64,000 nucleotides of DNA from positions 24,701-88,700 of the forward strand of contig CAJTYS010000012.1 of assembly GCA_910583765.1 (NCBI GenBank), written 5' to 3'. The notes below the pieces were generated by a model. It was given only the letters and a program-made list of their open reading frames with translations, had not been told where the DNA came from and searched no databases. Positions 41,556 through 51,378 of the stretch are shown one piece after another (position 1 is the stretch's first letter; each line of letters starts with the position of its first letter). Position numbers and translations under genes: made by a program. Source of the DNA: an uncultured Eubacteriales bacterium. GTDB taxonomy: Bacteria > Bacillota > Clostridia > Peptostreptococcales > Anaerovoracaceae.

Positions 41556-42459
41556 GCCCGCCATTTCTATCGATACCCATGGCCCTGGCAGCCCTGCCCG
41601 GGATTTCCCCTGAGTAACCGCCTTTATAAACCTTAATCTCTTTGCCGATCACCAGGGAATGCGCCTTATAATCATCAATAAAGGCTTCGCTTTCCAAATG
41701 ATCCATCAGAGGCAAGACTTGATTGAGCACTTCTGCCGCCAGCTGATTTTTGGAAAAATCCCCTTCCAGCGCACCGGCGATTTCCAGCAGATCTTCCGGA
41801 AATTCCTTGGTGCTGCAATTGATGCCGATCCCCAGGATCAGATACTGGATCTGGCCGCTTTCAAAATCAGTGATGGCTTCTGTGAGGATGCCGCAGATCT
41901 TTTTTCCATTCACATAGATGTCATTGACCCATTTGATCTGAGCCTGGGTGCCGCAGATCTTTTCGATGGCTCTGACCACTGCCACGGAGGCCGCCGTGGT
42001 CACCAGGACCGAACGGCTCATGTTAAAGGCAGGTTTCAGGAGGATACTCATGTAGATGCCTGTATTTGCCGGGGAAATGAAGGTCCGTCCCAGCCGTCCT
42101 TTGCCTTGGCTCTGGTGAAAAGCCAGCACCGTGGTTCCGTGGACAGCTCCTTCCAGAGCCAGCTTTTTAGCTACATTGTTTGTGGAGTCCACAGTTTTGT
42201 ACACGTGGATGGGCAGATCTTGCAGGTTTGGCGACAGACAGGCTCCGATGCCCTGAGCAGACAGCATATCGCTGGATGCGGGCAGACGGTATCCTTTGTT
42301 GGTGACTGCCTCGATCTGATAGCCTTCCTGCCGCAGGGCCTTGATGGCTTTGTGGATAGCGGCTCGGGAAACACCCATGGACTCTGCCAGAGCTTCCCCG
42401 GAAAGGCTTTCTCCCTTGTGTTCTTCCAGAGCTTTCAGCACTTGTTCTTTTACTGACAT
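41488..42459 (-). CDS. birA: Biotin-protein ligase and biotin operon repressor BirA
   Basis: 323 residues, group II BirA. N-terminal winged helix (LSGEALAESMGVSRAAIHKA), then the ligase domain with STNNVAKKLA, QSQGKGRLGRTFISPANTG (biotinyl-AMP loop), KWVNDIYVNGKKICGIL, and the small C-terminal SH3-like domain. Attaches biotin to carboxylases and can repress biotin genes. Its 3' end is duplicated at 39378-39570. Confidence 0.95.
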   Translation of the reverse strand: MSVKEQVLKALEEHKGESLSGEALAESMGVSRAAIHKAIKALRQEGYQIEAVTNKGYRLPASSDMLSAQGIGACLSPNLQDLPIHVYKTVDSTNNVAKKLALEGAVHGTTVLAFHQSQGKGRLGRTFISPANTGIYMSILLKPAFNMSRSVLVTTAASVAVVRAIEKICGTQAQIKWVNDIYVNGKKICGILTEAITDFESGQIQYLILGIGINCSTKEFPEDLLEIAGALEGDFSKNQLAAEVLNQVLPLMDHLESEAFIDDYKAHSLVIGKEIKVYKGGYSGEIPGRAARAMGIDRNGGLRVLYSDGSQETLSTGEISIRL

Positions 42460-42488
42460 ACGGACATACCTCCTGCGTTGATAGGAAC

Positions 42489-42517
42489 AGTGTAGCCCAT
42501 TGAAGGCAGGTTGTCAA
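42489..42517 (-). promoter_or_regulatory. Promoter of birA
   Basis: Minus strand TTGACA (plus 42512-42517), 17-nt spacer, TACACT (plus 42489-42494). Confidence 0.65.
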
Positions 42518-42561
42518 TTGCTCATGAGGATGAGATAAATTTACATTAAAGAACGCATAGC

Positions 42562-42590
42562 TTGCTATTTCAAGGGCAGGATGGTAGAAT
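42562..42590 (+). promoter_or_regulatory. Promoter of the lipoprotein gene
   Basis: TTGCTA (42562), 17-nt spacer, TAGAAT (42585-42590). Confidence 0.5.
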
Positions 42591-42684
42591 GAAGGCGTGG
42601 AGGGGAAAATAATAGAAAGATTTTTGAGCCAATGGGGGAATGGCTGATTTCTAAAACGTGTAAAAAATAAAAGGAGGACCAATA

Positions 42685-43527
42685 ATGAAAAGAATTTGTG
42701 TGGCTTTGGCGGGGTTTTGCCTGATTTTGGCGACTGCCTGCATGATGGGCGGATGCGGAGAACCAACAGCTGCCAGCAAGGAATTGAAAGAGCCGGTATT
42801 CGTGAAAAACCTCATCAGCGCAGAAGACTGGGACGTGGACATTTCCTACATCAGCGACAAGTCCTGGGACAAAAAGGTGAAGGGCATTGAGATCCCCAAT
42901 GCGCCAAAGGAAGTGAGCACCACGGTTTACGAGGATGTTTCCGAAAAAGCCAAGGGACGCATGCTCCATACGGTGAGCTGGGGTGTGGCCGTGGAACCTT
43001 ACAGCGAGACTTATTTCAAAGACCACCCGCTGGAATTCAGCCAGGTGAAGATTTTATGGGACGATGGCGCGGAGACCACGGCTGACGTGGGACACATTGC
43101 CATCAAAAGCTTTTCCACAGGAAAAGAGCTGCAATACAGCGGAGGCGGCGAGCGCCAAGAAGCGCAGGGCATGGTCTGCCAAGAGAATTTAATGGTGAAC
43201 AAGCCAGTGCGGATCATCGGCATGAAGATCCCTTATGAAGCGCAGCTGGGCAGCTTTGCCGATGCCATGACCATCAATGACACGCCCCTGAGCAGCATCA
43301 GCAAGGAACAACCGCTGGAGCTGGCCAAAGACGAGGAATGCGTGGTGGAATACTTGCAAGATGATCTATGGGAAGAAAATGAGCCACAGTACGGAAGAGT
43401 TTTCTTGGAATGCCAGCTGATGTATCTGGATCAAAAGGGCCAGGAACACAGCGCCATGCTTCATTTATCCCCATCCTATGGCCTGCTGCCACAACAAGTA
43501 GAGGAATATCTGAACGCACAGCAGTAA
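42685..43527 (+). CDS. Lipoprotein of unknown function
   Basis: 280 residues. Signal peptide with a lipobox ending MMGGC (Cys about 24). The mature part is rich in beta-strand-like stretches (VKILWDDGAETTADVGHIAI, MVCQENLMVNKPVRIIGMKI) and shows no recognised domain. AAAAGGAGG precedes the ATG. Single gene with own promoter; convergent with the pel operon, so it need not be related to it. Confidence 0.7.
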   Translation: MKRICVALAGFCLILATACMMGGCGEPTAASKELKEPVFVKNLISAEDWDVDISYISDKSWDKKVKGIEIPNAPKEVSTTVYEDVSEKAKGRMLHTVSWGVAVEPYSETYFKDHPLEFSQVKILWDDGAETTADVGHIAIKSFSTGKELQYSGGGERQEAQGMVCQENLMVNKPVRIIGMKIPYEAQLGSFADAMTINDTPLSSISKEQPLELAKDEECVVEYLQDDLWEENEPQYGRVFLECQLMYLDQKGQEHSAMLHLSPSYGLLPQQVEEYLNAQQ

Positions 43528-43540
43528 TCAGTGTGGTTCA

Positions 43541-43578
43541 AAAAATCAGCGCCTCAGAAAACGTTCTCCGGGGCGCTG
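43541..43578 (-). terminator. Terminator of the pel operon
   Basis: CAGCGCC (43547-43553) pairs with GGCGCTG (43572-43578); on the minus strand the stem is followed by ATTTTTTG. Lies about 95 nt after the pelG stop and also just after the convergent lipoprotein gene. Confidence 0.8.
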
Positions 43579-43670
43579 TCTCATTCAGCTTACGCAGGCT
43601 TGCGTATGGGCCAGGTGCCGTTGTCTTTATGGTTACACCGGTTTATATCCGATCTCCATCGCTTGCTGTT

Positions 43671-45047
43671 TCAGCACATCAAAAAGCTGTCGAGATTCTC
43701 CATCCGGCGGCGCAGCAGCAGGAACGCGACGACCCAGCCGCAAAGACCGCCTACCAGCAGCGGTAACGGATAAAAATTGCTCACTAGGGCTGCTGCCACC
43801 GCACCAAGGATTGTCACAGCCAGAAAGACAAGGATACTGATGCACGCACCGCTATAATCCGAGAAATAGTAGAATACCACAATGGTGAAGTACATACAGA
43901 ACACAGCGTATACGCCCAGACTCAGAACTACAAATAGATGCAGCATCTGAGTGCTGACATCCAGGTAAGGAAAGAACACGCTGGCCAGGCAGACCAATAC
44001 CACAGTAATGATAAGCTGGATTTCATACACAAAGAAGAGCTGATAGCGCAGCGCTCTGGCCATGACACCTCGTTCCTTCTCAATCAGGTCGTGGGTACCG
44101 TTGTTCAATGCGGAAACATATAAGGTATATTTCTCATAAAACGCCGTTTCCACCTTTACGACAAAGATGACCAGTGACGGCATGTTCACGATAACTGCCA
44201 TGAACATGGCAATGTCGAAAATTGGGGTCGTACGGAAAATGCTGACCTGCTCCGCCATCTCGGAGAAAAACCAGTAAACGAGCATAGGGCAGTAGATGCC
44301 CAGGTTGTAAGCGAAGCCTACAATGGCCAGCTTTGGATAACGCCGGAAATAAACCAGAAACGCGAAATATTGACCATGCGGCATTCCAAAGGCCTTTACA
44401 CATTCGAAGACCAGAGAAAACACGACCACAAAATAGCAGCATACCAAAGCCACGCAGGCTGCGGTCACTCTGGGAACATCCCACCACCTAGTGCAGAGGA
44501 AAAACACAGCCACTGCCAGCACGAAACCCACAAAGAAGCTGATGGTGAGCGCTTTGTAATGCTTTAGCGCCGAAGCGTAGGTCATCAGATTATATGAGAT
44601 CGTCACCAGCACGCCCAGAAAATAATAGCTGATCAGGAAGGCCATCGACACTTCGTTATGAGTATAATACATGCCCACGCACAGCAGGAACATAATAATG
44701 CCGGAGGCGGTAGTAGAGAGCGCCAGCACACCGAAAGCGGAAGGGCAAATGTCCGACTCCTGACCCAGATAGATACAGTCGGAAATGTAACGGGACACAG
44801 GGACGGAAAAAAGGGCGGCGGTCAGCGCAGCGAGCAAAAAGGTATAAACGGTGGCTGAGACGAAAAGACGGCTTTCCAGCACCGTAAGACCTGCCCGATC
44901 CAGCAGAAGCTTTAGCACCAGCAGCAGCACTGCCGACAGGACCGCCGGGCCAATGGTGGTCATGGTAGCGTAAATGGTTCCCCACACATTGGATGCCAGC
45001 GTTTTTCTTCCATATATTTTTTTAAGTTCAAATCCGATTCCTGCCAT
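43671..45047 (-). CDS. pelG: Pel exopolysaccharide exporter PelG
   Basis: 458 residues, about 12 membrane helices. MAGIGFELKKIYGRKTL at the N-terminus is the PelG hallmark; member of the MOP/flippase-like superfamily that moves the Pel polymer through the membrane with PelD/E/F. ATG 45047 behind GAGGAGG, overlapping the pelF end by 20 nt. Confidence 0.92.
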   Translation of the reverse strand: MAGIGFELKKIYGRKTLASNVWGTIYATMTTIGPAVLSAVLLLVLKLLLDRAGLTVLESRLFVSATVYTFLLAALTAALFSVPVSRYISDCIYLGQESDICPSAFGVLALSTTASGIIMFLLCVGMYYTHNEVSMAFLISYYFLGVLVTISYNLMTYASALKHYKALTISFFVGFVLAVAVFFLCTRWWDVPRVTAACVALVCCYFVVVFSLVFECVKAFGMPHGQYFAFLVYFRRYPKLAIVGFAYNLGIYCPMLVYWFFSEMAEQVSIFRTTPIFDIAMFMAVIVNMPSLVIFVVKVETAFYEKYTLYVSALNNGTHDLIEKERGVMARALRYQLFFVYEIQLIITVVLVCLASVFFPYLDVSTQMLHLFVVLSLGVYAVFCMYFTIVVFYYFSDYSGACISILVFLAVTILGAVAAALVSNFYPLPLLVGGLCGWVVAFLLLRRRMENLDSFLMC

Positions 45048-46461
45048 GAGATTCCTCCTCCAAGTGTTCATAAATATTGCGGAACGCATTCAGCATTCCC
45101 TCACGGCTGTAGTACGTTTCCACCCGCTTCCTGCCAGCCTGCCCCATGCTTTCTGCCAGGCCCGGATTACGTATGCAGCGGAGGATGGCACGTGCCATGG
45201 CTTCGCTGTTCATGACCGGGACGATCAGCCCAGCGGGACCAAAATCATCACCCTCCCGTTCGCCTTCCAGCAAAGCCTTGCAATCACCTACGTTTGTGGC
45301 CACAAAGGGGATCTCTGCCGCCATACCCTCCAGGATAGCCAGGGGCTGCCCCTCGCTGATGCTGGAGAGGAGCAATAGGTCCACTTCTGGCAGATGCTCT
45401 TTAATATTCACCTGCCCCAGAAATTCCACGTCTTCCGTCTCTAGTTCCGCCAAAAGCTCCTTGCACTCTTGGTAATACACGGGATCTTCTGTGCAGTTTC
45501 CCATGATTTTCAGCCGAACCTCCGGTACTGCCCGCTTTACGATGTCAAAGGCCAACAGCATGGTTTTCACATCCTTGATGGGCACCACTCGCAGCACCGC
45601 GCCCAAGACAAACGGGCCGTTCTCTTTCTTTTTCCGGCAGGAATCAAAATCCCCGGCGTTCACACCGTTTGGTATGACGGCGATCTTTTCCGGCGGGCAA
45701 TTCAATTCGATTTGGAGGGAGCGGTTGGTCCCAAACAAAGTAGTGACCACGCTGGCCTGCTGGTAAGCGATGAAAGAGAGTTTCTTGAAAAAGTCGATCC
45801 ACAATTCCTTGAACTCTCCCGCCACCCACTGGGAACGAATGATATCTTCCTCCCTTTCCCTGGTATAGATGCCGTGTTCGGATAAGAGCAGAGGCACCTT
45901 CTTCATATAGGAGGCGCAGCTTCCCAGGATTCCTGCGTAACCGGCAGAAACGGCATGGTAAATGTCCGCCTTTGGAATATCCTGCGAGAGGATATACATC
46001 AGGGGGAAATAGATTCCCCGGAAATTCCAGAGGAAATGAAGAAATACTTTCTTGGAGTTCTGTTTGCGATACTCATCCCTGCAGATGTCAAAGAAAGATT
46101 CACTCATTAAAAGGTCGCTCATATGATGATGGTGTCGTTTGGCAAGATTCAACACGCCGGTCCAGTTGATCGTGTCCACAGAACCGTTGATCAGCCCCTT
46201 CAAAGTCTCTTTTTCTTCCTTGGTCAGCCGGATTTTTTGCTTGCTCTTTTTGAATGCCGCGTCTCCCAGATACAGCGTCTGGATCTCCTTGACGTTTTCC
46301 GGCACGCGGCATGCGTACTCTGGCATCTCCTCTCTTGTGGTGGCGATAGCCCATATGACAAACTCCACATCCTGAAACTGGCTGCACAGCATCTGCACCC
46401 AGCTGGAGACACCTCCTGGAACATAAGGGTAACTTCCCTCACAGATCAAACATACCCGCAT
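45028..46461 (-). CDS. pelF: Pel polysaccharide glycosyltransferase PelF
   Basis: 477 residues. GT4-type enzyme with the PelF N-terminal domain: LICEGSYPYVPGGVSSWVQ, LLLSEHGIYTREREEDIIRS; C-terminal Rossmann half has IPNGVNAGDF, RVVPIKDVKTMLLAF and SSISEGQPLAILEGMA (EX7E motif). Polymerises UDP-GalNAc/UDP-GlcNAc into Pel; the galE at the operon head can supply the donor. Four-nt gap from the previous gene. Confidence 0.94.
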   Translation of the reverse strand: MRVCLICEGSYPYVPGGVSSWVQMLCSQFQDVEFVIWAIATTREEMPEYACRVPENVKEIQTLYLGDAAFKKSKQKIRLTKEEKETLKGLINGSVDTINWTGVLNLAKRHHHHMSDLLMSESFFDICRDEYRKQNSKKVFLHFLWNFRGIYFPLMYILSQDIPKADIYHAVSAGYAGILGSCASYMKKVPLLLSEHGIYTREREEDIIRSQWVAGEFKELWIDFFKKLSFIAYQQASVVTTLFGTNRSLQIELNCPPEKIAVIPNGVNAGDFDSCRKKKENGPFVLGAVLRVVPIKDVKTMLLAFDIVKRAVPEVRLKIMGNCTEDPVYYQECKELLAELETEDVEFLGQVNIKEHLPEVDLLLLSSISEGQPLAILEGMAAEIPFVATNVGDCKALLEGEREGDDFGPAGLIVPVMNSEAMARAILRCIRNPGLAESMGQAGRKRVETYYSREGMLNAFRNIYEHLEEESHGRNRI

Positions 46462-46464
46462 ATT

Positions 46465-48168
46465 TTATTTTCCCTCCTCCAGCGTGATGATTCCATTATT
46501 TTCCTGAACACGCAGCAAATAGTAACCGTTTCCCACATCCTCGTAAGTCAGCCCCTCTGCATGGGCAATGCGGCTCTTGGTGTGATAAAAGAATGCCTGC
46601 CCCTTGGCAATGCCGCCGCAATCCAGCTCCATGCGCTTGCCGCTCTTTGTCCAGCCGTAATCCATATCCTGATAACTCCTCACATCGCCCTCGGTCTGGG
46701 ACAGTGTCCTGCCCTCCAGCCAGGATACACGGGCCAAAACTTTCGACTCGAAAAGGCCGAGCTGCCTTTTGGCCGAATCCCAGGCTGCGGGATCCTCGTC
46801 CTTGGCGATCAGCATACTGACATCGAACACATGGGAGACCATCCCATAGGCTCCTAGGACAGAGCAGATCGCAAAGAGATTACCGTCTTCCATGGAGTTC
46901 CCCTTAGTGGCCGCAGGAAAGACGGTGCGCCCATCCTCCCAGGAAAGCCGCGTATCGGAACTTTCCAGCGTCCCCCGAATAGACCGAATATCCGCACCGG
47001 GCACAGCCAACATTCCCGGAAAGAAATTGTCGGTTTCCATGGCCAGGCCCTGAACAGTGTAATTGGTGAAGGTTTTGGAGAACTGCTTGATAAAATCCTC
47101 GTTGAAAACAACCACTCCATCTTCGGCGCAATTGGCAGCATAGGCCAGTTCCCCATCGAATTGCAGCACTGACTTGCCGATGGTGGTAAACAGAGCATCG
47201 CCCGCGGTTTTGAAACTCTCATCAGAAGATGCTGCCGCCAATATGCTGGCGGTGTATGGCGTGTTCGTGCGCAGACAAGCCCCTTGGAAGACGGGCCATA
47301 CCACATCCTGGACGAATCCTTTCGTGGAATAGCCATAGGTCTGTTTGCACAGCTCGTCATTGGCAGACGTGATCACGGGGAAATCGTCAAGGAATACGCT
47401 CTTCACCCCCAAAACCGGATAGACGAAATCCGGCAGCAGCGCACTGATCGCCCCGGTCAGAAGCCCCATGCAGTGAATGTCTGTGAGAAAGGTCCCGTTG
47501 ATCAGACAAACGCGGCCCTTCTGCCAGGCGTATGTATAGAGGATGGGAACGTCATTTGTCTTGTCCTGGATATACACAGATGCGTCGGTGCTGACCTTGA
47601 TCCGGGCAGAACCGCTGTTCCCGTCATAATAGGCCTGCTTCGGCTGCACGGGAAGCAGAGGCTTTTTAAAAACCAGGTCATGGTAATCCTTTCCTTCCGA
47701 CTTCTTCTGGATACCAAATGCCGGCCACAACAGGGAGTCTTCGTCTCCTTCCGCAAGGCCCGCCGCCAGGATGACCCGGCCTCCTTGGGCAATGAATCTC
47801 TCAAGCGCCGCCAGATCCGCATAGCGGCTGAGGGAAGCATCGCAAAAAATCACCAAATCACGTTCTGTCACTCCACTCATGTCCAAATGCCCTTCACCGG
47901 CCATCGTGAGATGGAGGTCCTGACAGAACTGCCGGATATTGCCGTAAATCTTCCCATAGCGTTCATCCTCGGGATCCCCTAGAATCCAGACTTTAGGCCG
48001 CTGTCCTTCGTCTATCTGCCTTGTTTGGGTAAATTCTCGTTCCAAGACAAGGCGGCTTTGAATCTGAACGTTCTCCAACCGGCTCTCATTGAGATTATAA
48101 ATCAGAAAAATACCGCCCAGAACGGCAATAACCAGGACGATATATAGTAACCGTTTAAATGATAGCAT
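46465..48168 (-). CDS. DUF2194-family membrane protein, probable Pel deacetylase-like component
   Basis: 567 residues. One N-terminal membrane helix (8-24), then an extracellular part. KSVFLDDFPVIT (D261, D262) resembles the catalytic Asp pair region of carbohydrate esterase-4-like deacetylases, and a glutamine-amidotransferase-like segment (LVIFCDASLSRYADLAALER) precedes it. In Gram-positive pel operons this slot, between PelE and PelF, is taken by the PelA deacetylase domain protein or a DUF2194 protein. Deacetylase activity here is inferred from position and one motif; DUF2194 proteins may lack activity. Confidence 0.7.
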   Translation of the reverse strand: MLSFKRLLYIVLVIAVLGGIFLIYNLNESRLENVQIQSRLVLEREFTQTRQIDEGQRPKVWILGDPEDERYGKIYGNIRQFCQDLHLTMAGEGHLDMSGVTERDLVIFCDASLSRYADLAALERFIAQGGRVILAAGLAEGDEDSLLWPAFGIQKKSEGKDYHDLVFKKPLLPVQPKQAYYDGNSGSARIKVSTDASVYIQDKTNDVPILYTYAWQKGRVCLINGTFLTDIHCMGLLTGAISALLPDFVYPVLGVKSVFLDDFPVITSANDELCKQTYGYSTKGFVQDVVWPVFQGACLRTNTPYTASILAAASSDESFKTAGDALFTTIGKSVLQFDGELAYAANCAEDGVVVFNEDFIKQFSKTFTNYTVQGLAMETDNFFPGMLAVPGADIRSIRGTLESSDTRLSWEDGRTVFPAATKGNSMEDGNLFAICSVLGAYGMVSHVFDVSMLIAKDEDPAAWDSAKRQLGLFESKVLARVSWLEGRTLSQTEGDVRSYQDMDYGWTKSGKRMELDCGGIAKGQAFFYHTKSRIAHAEGLTYEDVGNGYYLLRVQENNGIITLEEGK

Positions 48169-48227
48169 GCTTTCACTCCATGTATTAGAATCTGCCTCTG
48201 TTTATCCCCAAAAGAGGGGACGCATGG

Positions 48228-49133
48228 TCAGTCGTCCATCGCTGATCCGGCGAGGCGAGCCGTCCAATAGCGCAGCTGCTCCAGCCCTTTGGGAGAGAGG
48301 CGAACCTGCCGGTTTTGCCGCAGGTCATCCAGGAGATCGGCGAATTTCTGTCGTTCTCCCGCCCGATAGAACATTTTCAGCATAGTGTGATAGGATGCCT
48401 CGCTCCGCGCCCGATCTGCGTATTTCTGCCAGAAGGCTTCCGCTTCCCCATACCGGCCAAGCTCTACCAGGGCGCTCAAATATTCCTCGTACTCTTTCAG
48501 GAAAACCTCGCTTTCCTCGGTGTCAATCTGCTTTTGCACCAGATCGCACAAGCGTTTCTGGTAGGCGCTTTGCTCCCTGGCGGAAAGAACGTCGCTGGCC
48601 AGCATCTCCATCAGGGCCGTACAGGCCGCATGGTATTTCTCCGGATCACCAGGTTCCTGTTCGTAATCCCGGCGGCACTCCAGCCACTGCGTCTGCTGCA
48701 GGCGGTATATCTCCATCTTTGCGGCCGCTACATAATGGGCCGACTCTGAGTCTTCGTCCTGCTCTGCGGCCAGAAGGATCTTGTAATTCTCCTTCAAATT
48801 CTTCTTTAGCTGCTTCAGCAAAAGGGCCCGCTTTTCCGTGTTTCCGCTGACGGCCATGGCATCTTCCACCGGCACTACGTTCAGCGCTTCCTGCATATCA
48901 GGATGTTCCGGCTGCCGGTCGATCTCAAAAGCGTGTGTCAGGACAGCTTCCCGGTCGATGCCCACTCTTTCTAAAAATGACCGGAGCAGTCCCGGCAGAA
49001 AATAGATGACAAATCCAAGGCCTGGAAGGAAGATGAAGTAGGCCACCATCCCCGCTCCCTGCCGGCGGATTCCTTTTATGACGGCATATATCACTGCCAA
49101 AGCAAAATTCGCTGCTAAAAACCAAATCAACAT
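48228..49133 (-). CDS. pelE: PelE-like membrane protein with TPR region
   Basis: 301 residues. Two membrane helices within the first 55 residues, then about 240 residues of helical repeats (TPR-like pairs such as LVELGRYGEAEAFWQKYADR) in the cytoplasm. Architecture and position right after pelD match PelE, a partner of PelD/F/G in the synthase complex. Sequence of PelE is poorly conserved, so the name rests mainly on order and layout. Confidence 0.75.
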   Translation of the reverse strand: MLIWFLAANFALAVIYAVIKGIRRQGAGMVAYFIFLPGLGFVIYFLPGLLRSFLERVGIDREAVLTHAFEIDRQPEHPDMQEALNVVPVEDAMAVSGNTEKRALLLKQLKKNLKENYKILLAAEQDEDSESAHYVAAAKMEIYRLQQTQWLECRRDYEQEPGDPEKYHAACTALMEMLASDVLSAREQSAYQKRLCDLVQKQIDTEESEVFLKEYEEYLSALVELGRYGEAEAFWQKYADRARSEASYHTMLKMFYRAGERQKFADLLDDLRQNRQVRLSPKGLEQLRYWTARLAGSAMDD

Positions 49134-49163
49134 GATCGCAACCTCGCTTTCTGCCTATGAGGC

Positions 49164-51287
49164 TCAGACTGCCATCGGTTCGTTGAGAACCGAATGAGCT
49201 TCCACGCCGCAGGCTGAGAGACGCTTTTGCAGATGCTCTAGGTTTGTGGAGCTGGTATTGTTCAGCAAGGCATAGAGCTTTCCGTTGCCATCGGTCCCCA
49301 GACAGTCTGTCACCCGGAGCGTCTGATTGACCGCATTGGCGGTTTCTGCCAGAGAGCCGGAATAGGCCAGTTCCACTACGCAGTATTCCGCCATGTGCTT
49401 TTCCGCTTTCTCCCCGGCCAAAAGGACCCGCTTGCGGAACGCGTCCGGCTTCAAAACATCCGTGCCTTTCACATAGTGCTCCTCTCTGGACAGCTTTTCG
49501 TATTGCAGCGCTTTTTCCATGGAGTCTCGCAGCAGCAGAGACATGGTTTTCAGCAGATTGACATGATACAGCGTCTCGCACTCATAGGGCAGTGTCTTAA
49601 TGAGGACCACCGCCTCGGGAACATCCCGGCAGACAATAGGCAGCACTGCTGCGGGTTCCCCGCTTCCAAACTCTCCCTGATAGAGTTCTCCCCTTGTCAC
49701 CGCGTCATAAATCCGGGGAGAATCAGAGAGGTTCCACGTCTTTCCGTCCATCGGAGAGCCATCGCTCAATGCGCCTACCAGCCGGAGCCAAGGACTTCCT
49801 GCCTGCCCTTGATAGACGGCCACCGTGTCCGTGCGGACCAACTCGGAGATGACCTGCATGGTTTCCATGAGGATGCGGTCCGGTTCCTGAACCATCAGGC
49901 GGCTGACCAGACCGTACAGCTTTGGAAAACCGGACTTGGATGTGAGGAGGCGTTCCTCGTACTCGTTTTTGATGAGTACATTTTCATCGTTGATGGCCTT
50001 TAGATCCGCATACTCTTCCTCTAGCATATTCAAATCCAGGCGGACACTTCGAGTGTTTTCTCTGAGCATATTGGTAGTATAGCTGACCATGAGGCCCAGG
50101 AACACGAACTCCATAATCGCCAGAATGCTGCCCGTATAGGAATAGAAGGTGCTCAGCTCCAGAATACTCAAATTTTGGCTATACAAATAGGCGGCACTGG
50201 CCAGGATCGCTGCCAAGGCACTCTGATAAATATTATAGGAGATAGAGATCAAAATGACGTAGATCATCAGCCAATTGATCTGAGAAAACAGGGCGTGAGA
50301 ATCGCAAAGGGAATTTAGGGCAAAAAAAGCCGCAAAAATCACAAGATTCTCCACCACTTGACGAATAGCCGTGGGAACGATCTGCTTTTTTTTCTTCCGG
50401 TCTTCTGCCGGGGCCTTTTCATATGTAATCTGACCTCCCTGCAGCTGTTCTTCCAGGTTTCGGAAATCGTTCCATCCTAGTTCCTGCCTGATTAGATCGC
50501 TGTCTGCCAGGGTGACGCAGCTAGGCTCTTCCCACTGGACATCCCGCTCTTGAAGCTTTTCCTGTTGGCAGGCTAGCTGGTACAGACGTTTCGCCGAAAT
50601 CTCAGTGCTACCGCAGACATTGTAAACATCCTGCTTTCCATCCTCCATCGCTCGCTTGATGGCATCCACAAAGTCAGAGACATGGAGCGGCTGAAACACG
50701 CTGGCCGTCATATGGCTCTCTGCTTGTGCGGCAGCGGAGAAACTCCGGCTCAAGAAGTCACCCTCCACCTCTTTTGCCCGATTGGTATAAAGCTGGGACG
50801 CACGGAGAACCACCGCGTCCATGCCGTGCTGTTTCCGATAAATATCCAAAAGCTGTTCCTCACGGATAAACCGGATCCCGCGTTCGCTGACAGCGGCGCA
50901 TTCTGTGGACTCATCGGCCTTTCCCTCAGTATTTCCGTACACCTCTATGGATGACAGCAAGATAAACTTCACGCCATGCGGGAACGCGGCGGCTGTCCGC
51001 AGAGACTGGGCCAGCAGGGTCACGTCCGCGTCCGATTCTTCCTCATGGACGCTGCTTATGTAGTGGTTTCCCGCGAATATCACCAGGTCAGGCGATATGG
51101 AGCGCAGGAGCTTCCTAAAACTTTCGCCCTTGCGGGGGCTGCGGTAAAAGCGATGCAGGGAGATGCCTTTTGACTTCCGTGGAAGCGCCTTGTCGGACAG
51201 GAGGTAGACATCGTTTCCTTCCTGTCCCATCCGTTCCGCCAGCGCTTCTGCCAGCCCGTCTCCCGTTCCAATATAGACAATTTTCAT
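49164..51287 (-). CDS. pelD: SDR epimerase-PelD fusion, c-di-GMP receptor
   Basis: 707 residues. Residues 1-~290: NAD-dependent epimerase-like Rossmann domain (IVYIGTGDGLAEAL; VRASQLYTNR). About 310-420: four membrane helices (VVENLVIFAAFFAL onward). About 440-600: GAF-like domain. About 600-707: degenerate GGDEF domain that keeps the inhibitory-site R658-x-x-D661 (LRVTDCLG) which binds cyclic di-GMP in PelD, but lacks the GGDEF loop. So it should turn Pel synthesis on when c-di-GMP is bound. The N-terminal epimerase fusion is known from Gram-positive PelD proteins. The SDR part has a changed glycine motif and may be inactive. Confidence 0.88.
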   Translation of the reverse strand: MKIVYIGTGDGLAEALAERMGQEGNDVYLLSDKALPRKSKGISLHRFYRSPRKGESFRKLLRSISPDLVIFAGNHYISSVHEEESDADVTLLAQSLRTAAAFPHGVKFILLSSIEVYGNTEGKADESTECAAVSERGIRFIREEQLLDIYRKQHGMDAVVLRASQLYTNRAKEVEGDFLSRSFSAAAQAESHMTASVFQPLHVSDFVDAIKRAMEDGKQDVYNVCGSTEISAKRLYQLACQQEKLQERDVQWEEPSCVTLADSDLIRQELGWNDFRNLEEQLQGGQITYEKAPAEDRKKKKQIVPTAIRQVVENLVIFAAFFALNSLCDSHALFSQINWLMIYVILISISYNIYQSALAAILASAAYLYSQNLSILELSTFYSYTGSILAIMEFVFLGLMVSYTTNMLRENTRSVRLDLNMLEEEYADLKAINDENVLIKNEYEERLLTSKSGFPKLYGLVSRLMVQEPDRILMETMQVISELVRTDTVAVYQGQAGSPWLRLVGALSDGSPMDGKTWNLSDSPRIYDAVTRGELYQGEFGSGEPAAVLPIVCRDVPEAVVLIKTLPYECETLYHVNLLKTMSLLLRDSMEKALQYEKLSREEHYVKGTDVLKPDAFRKRVLLAGEKAEKHMAEYCVVELAYSGSLAETANAVNQTLRVTDCLGTDGNGKLYALLNNTSSTNLEHLQKRLSACGVEAHSVLNEPMAV

Positions 51288-51378
51288 AAGACTTATTTCC
51301 TCCATATTATCTGGTGGCCGCAGAAAGACTCCAGCCACCGTTCTTTCTGTCGTTGATTCGTTTCACAGTGCGCTTGGT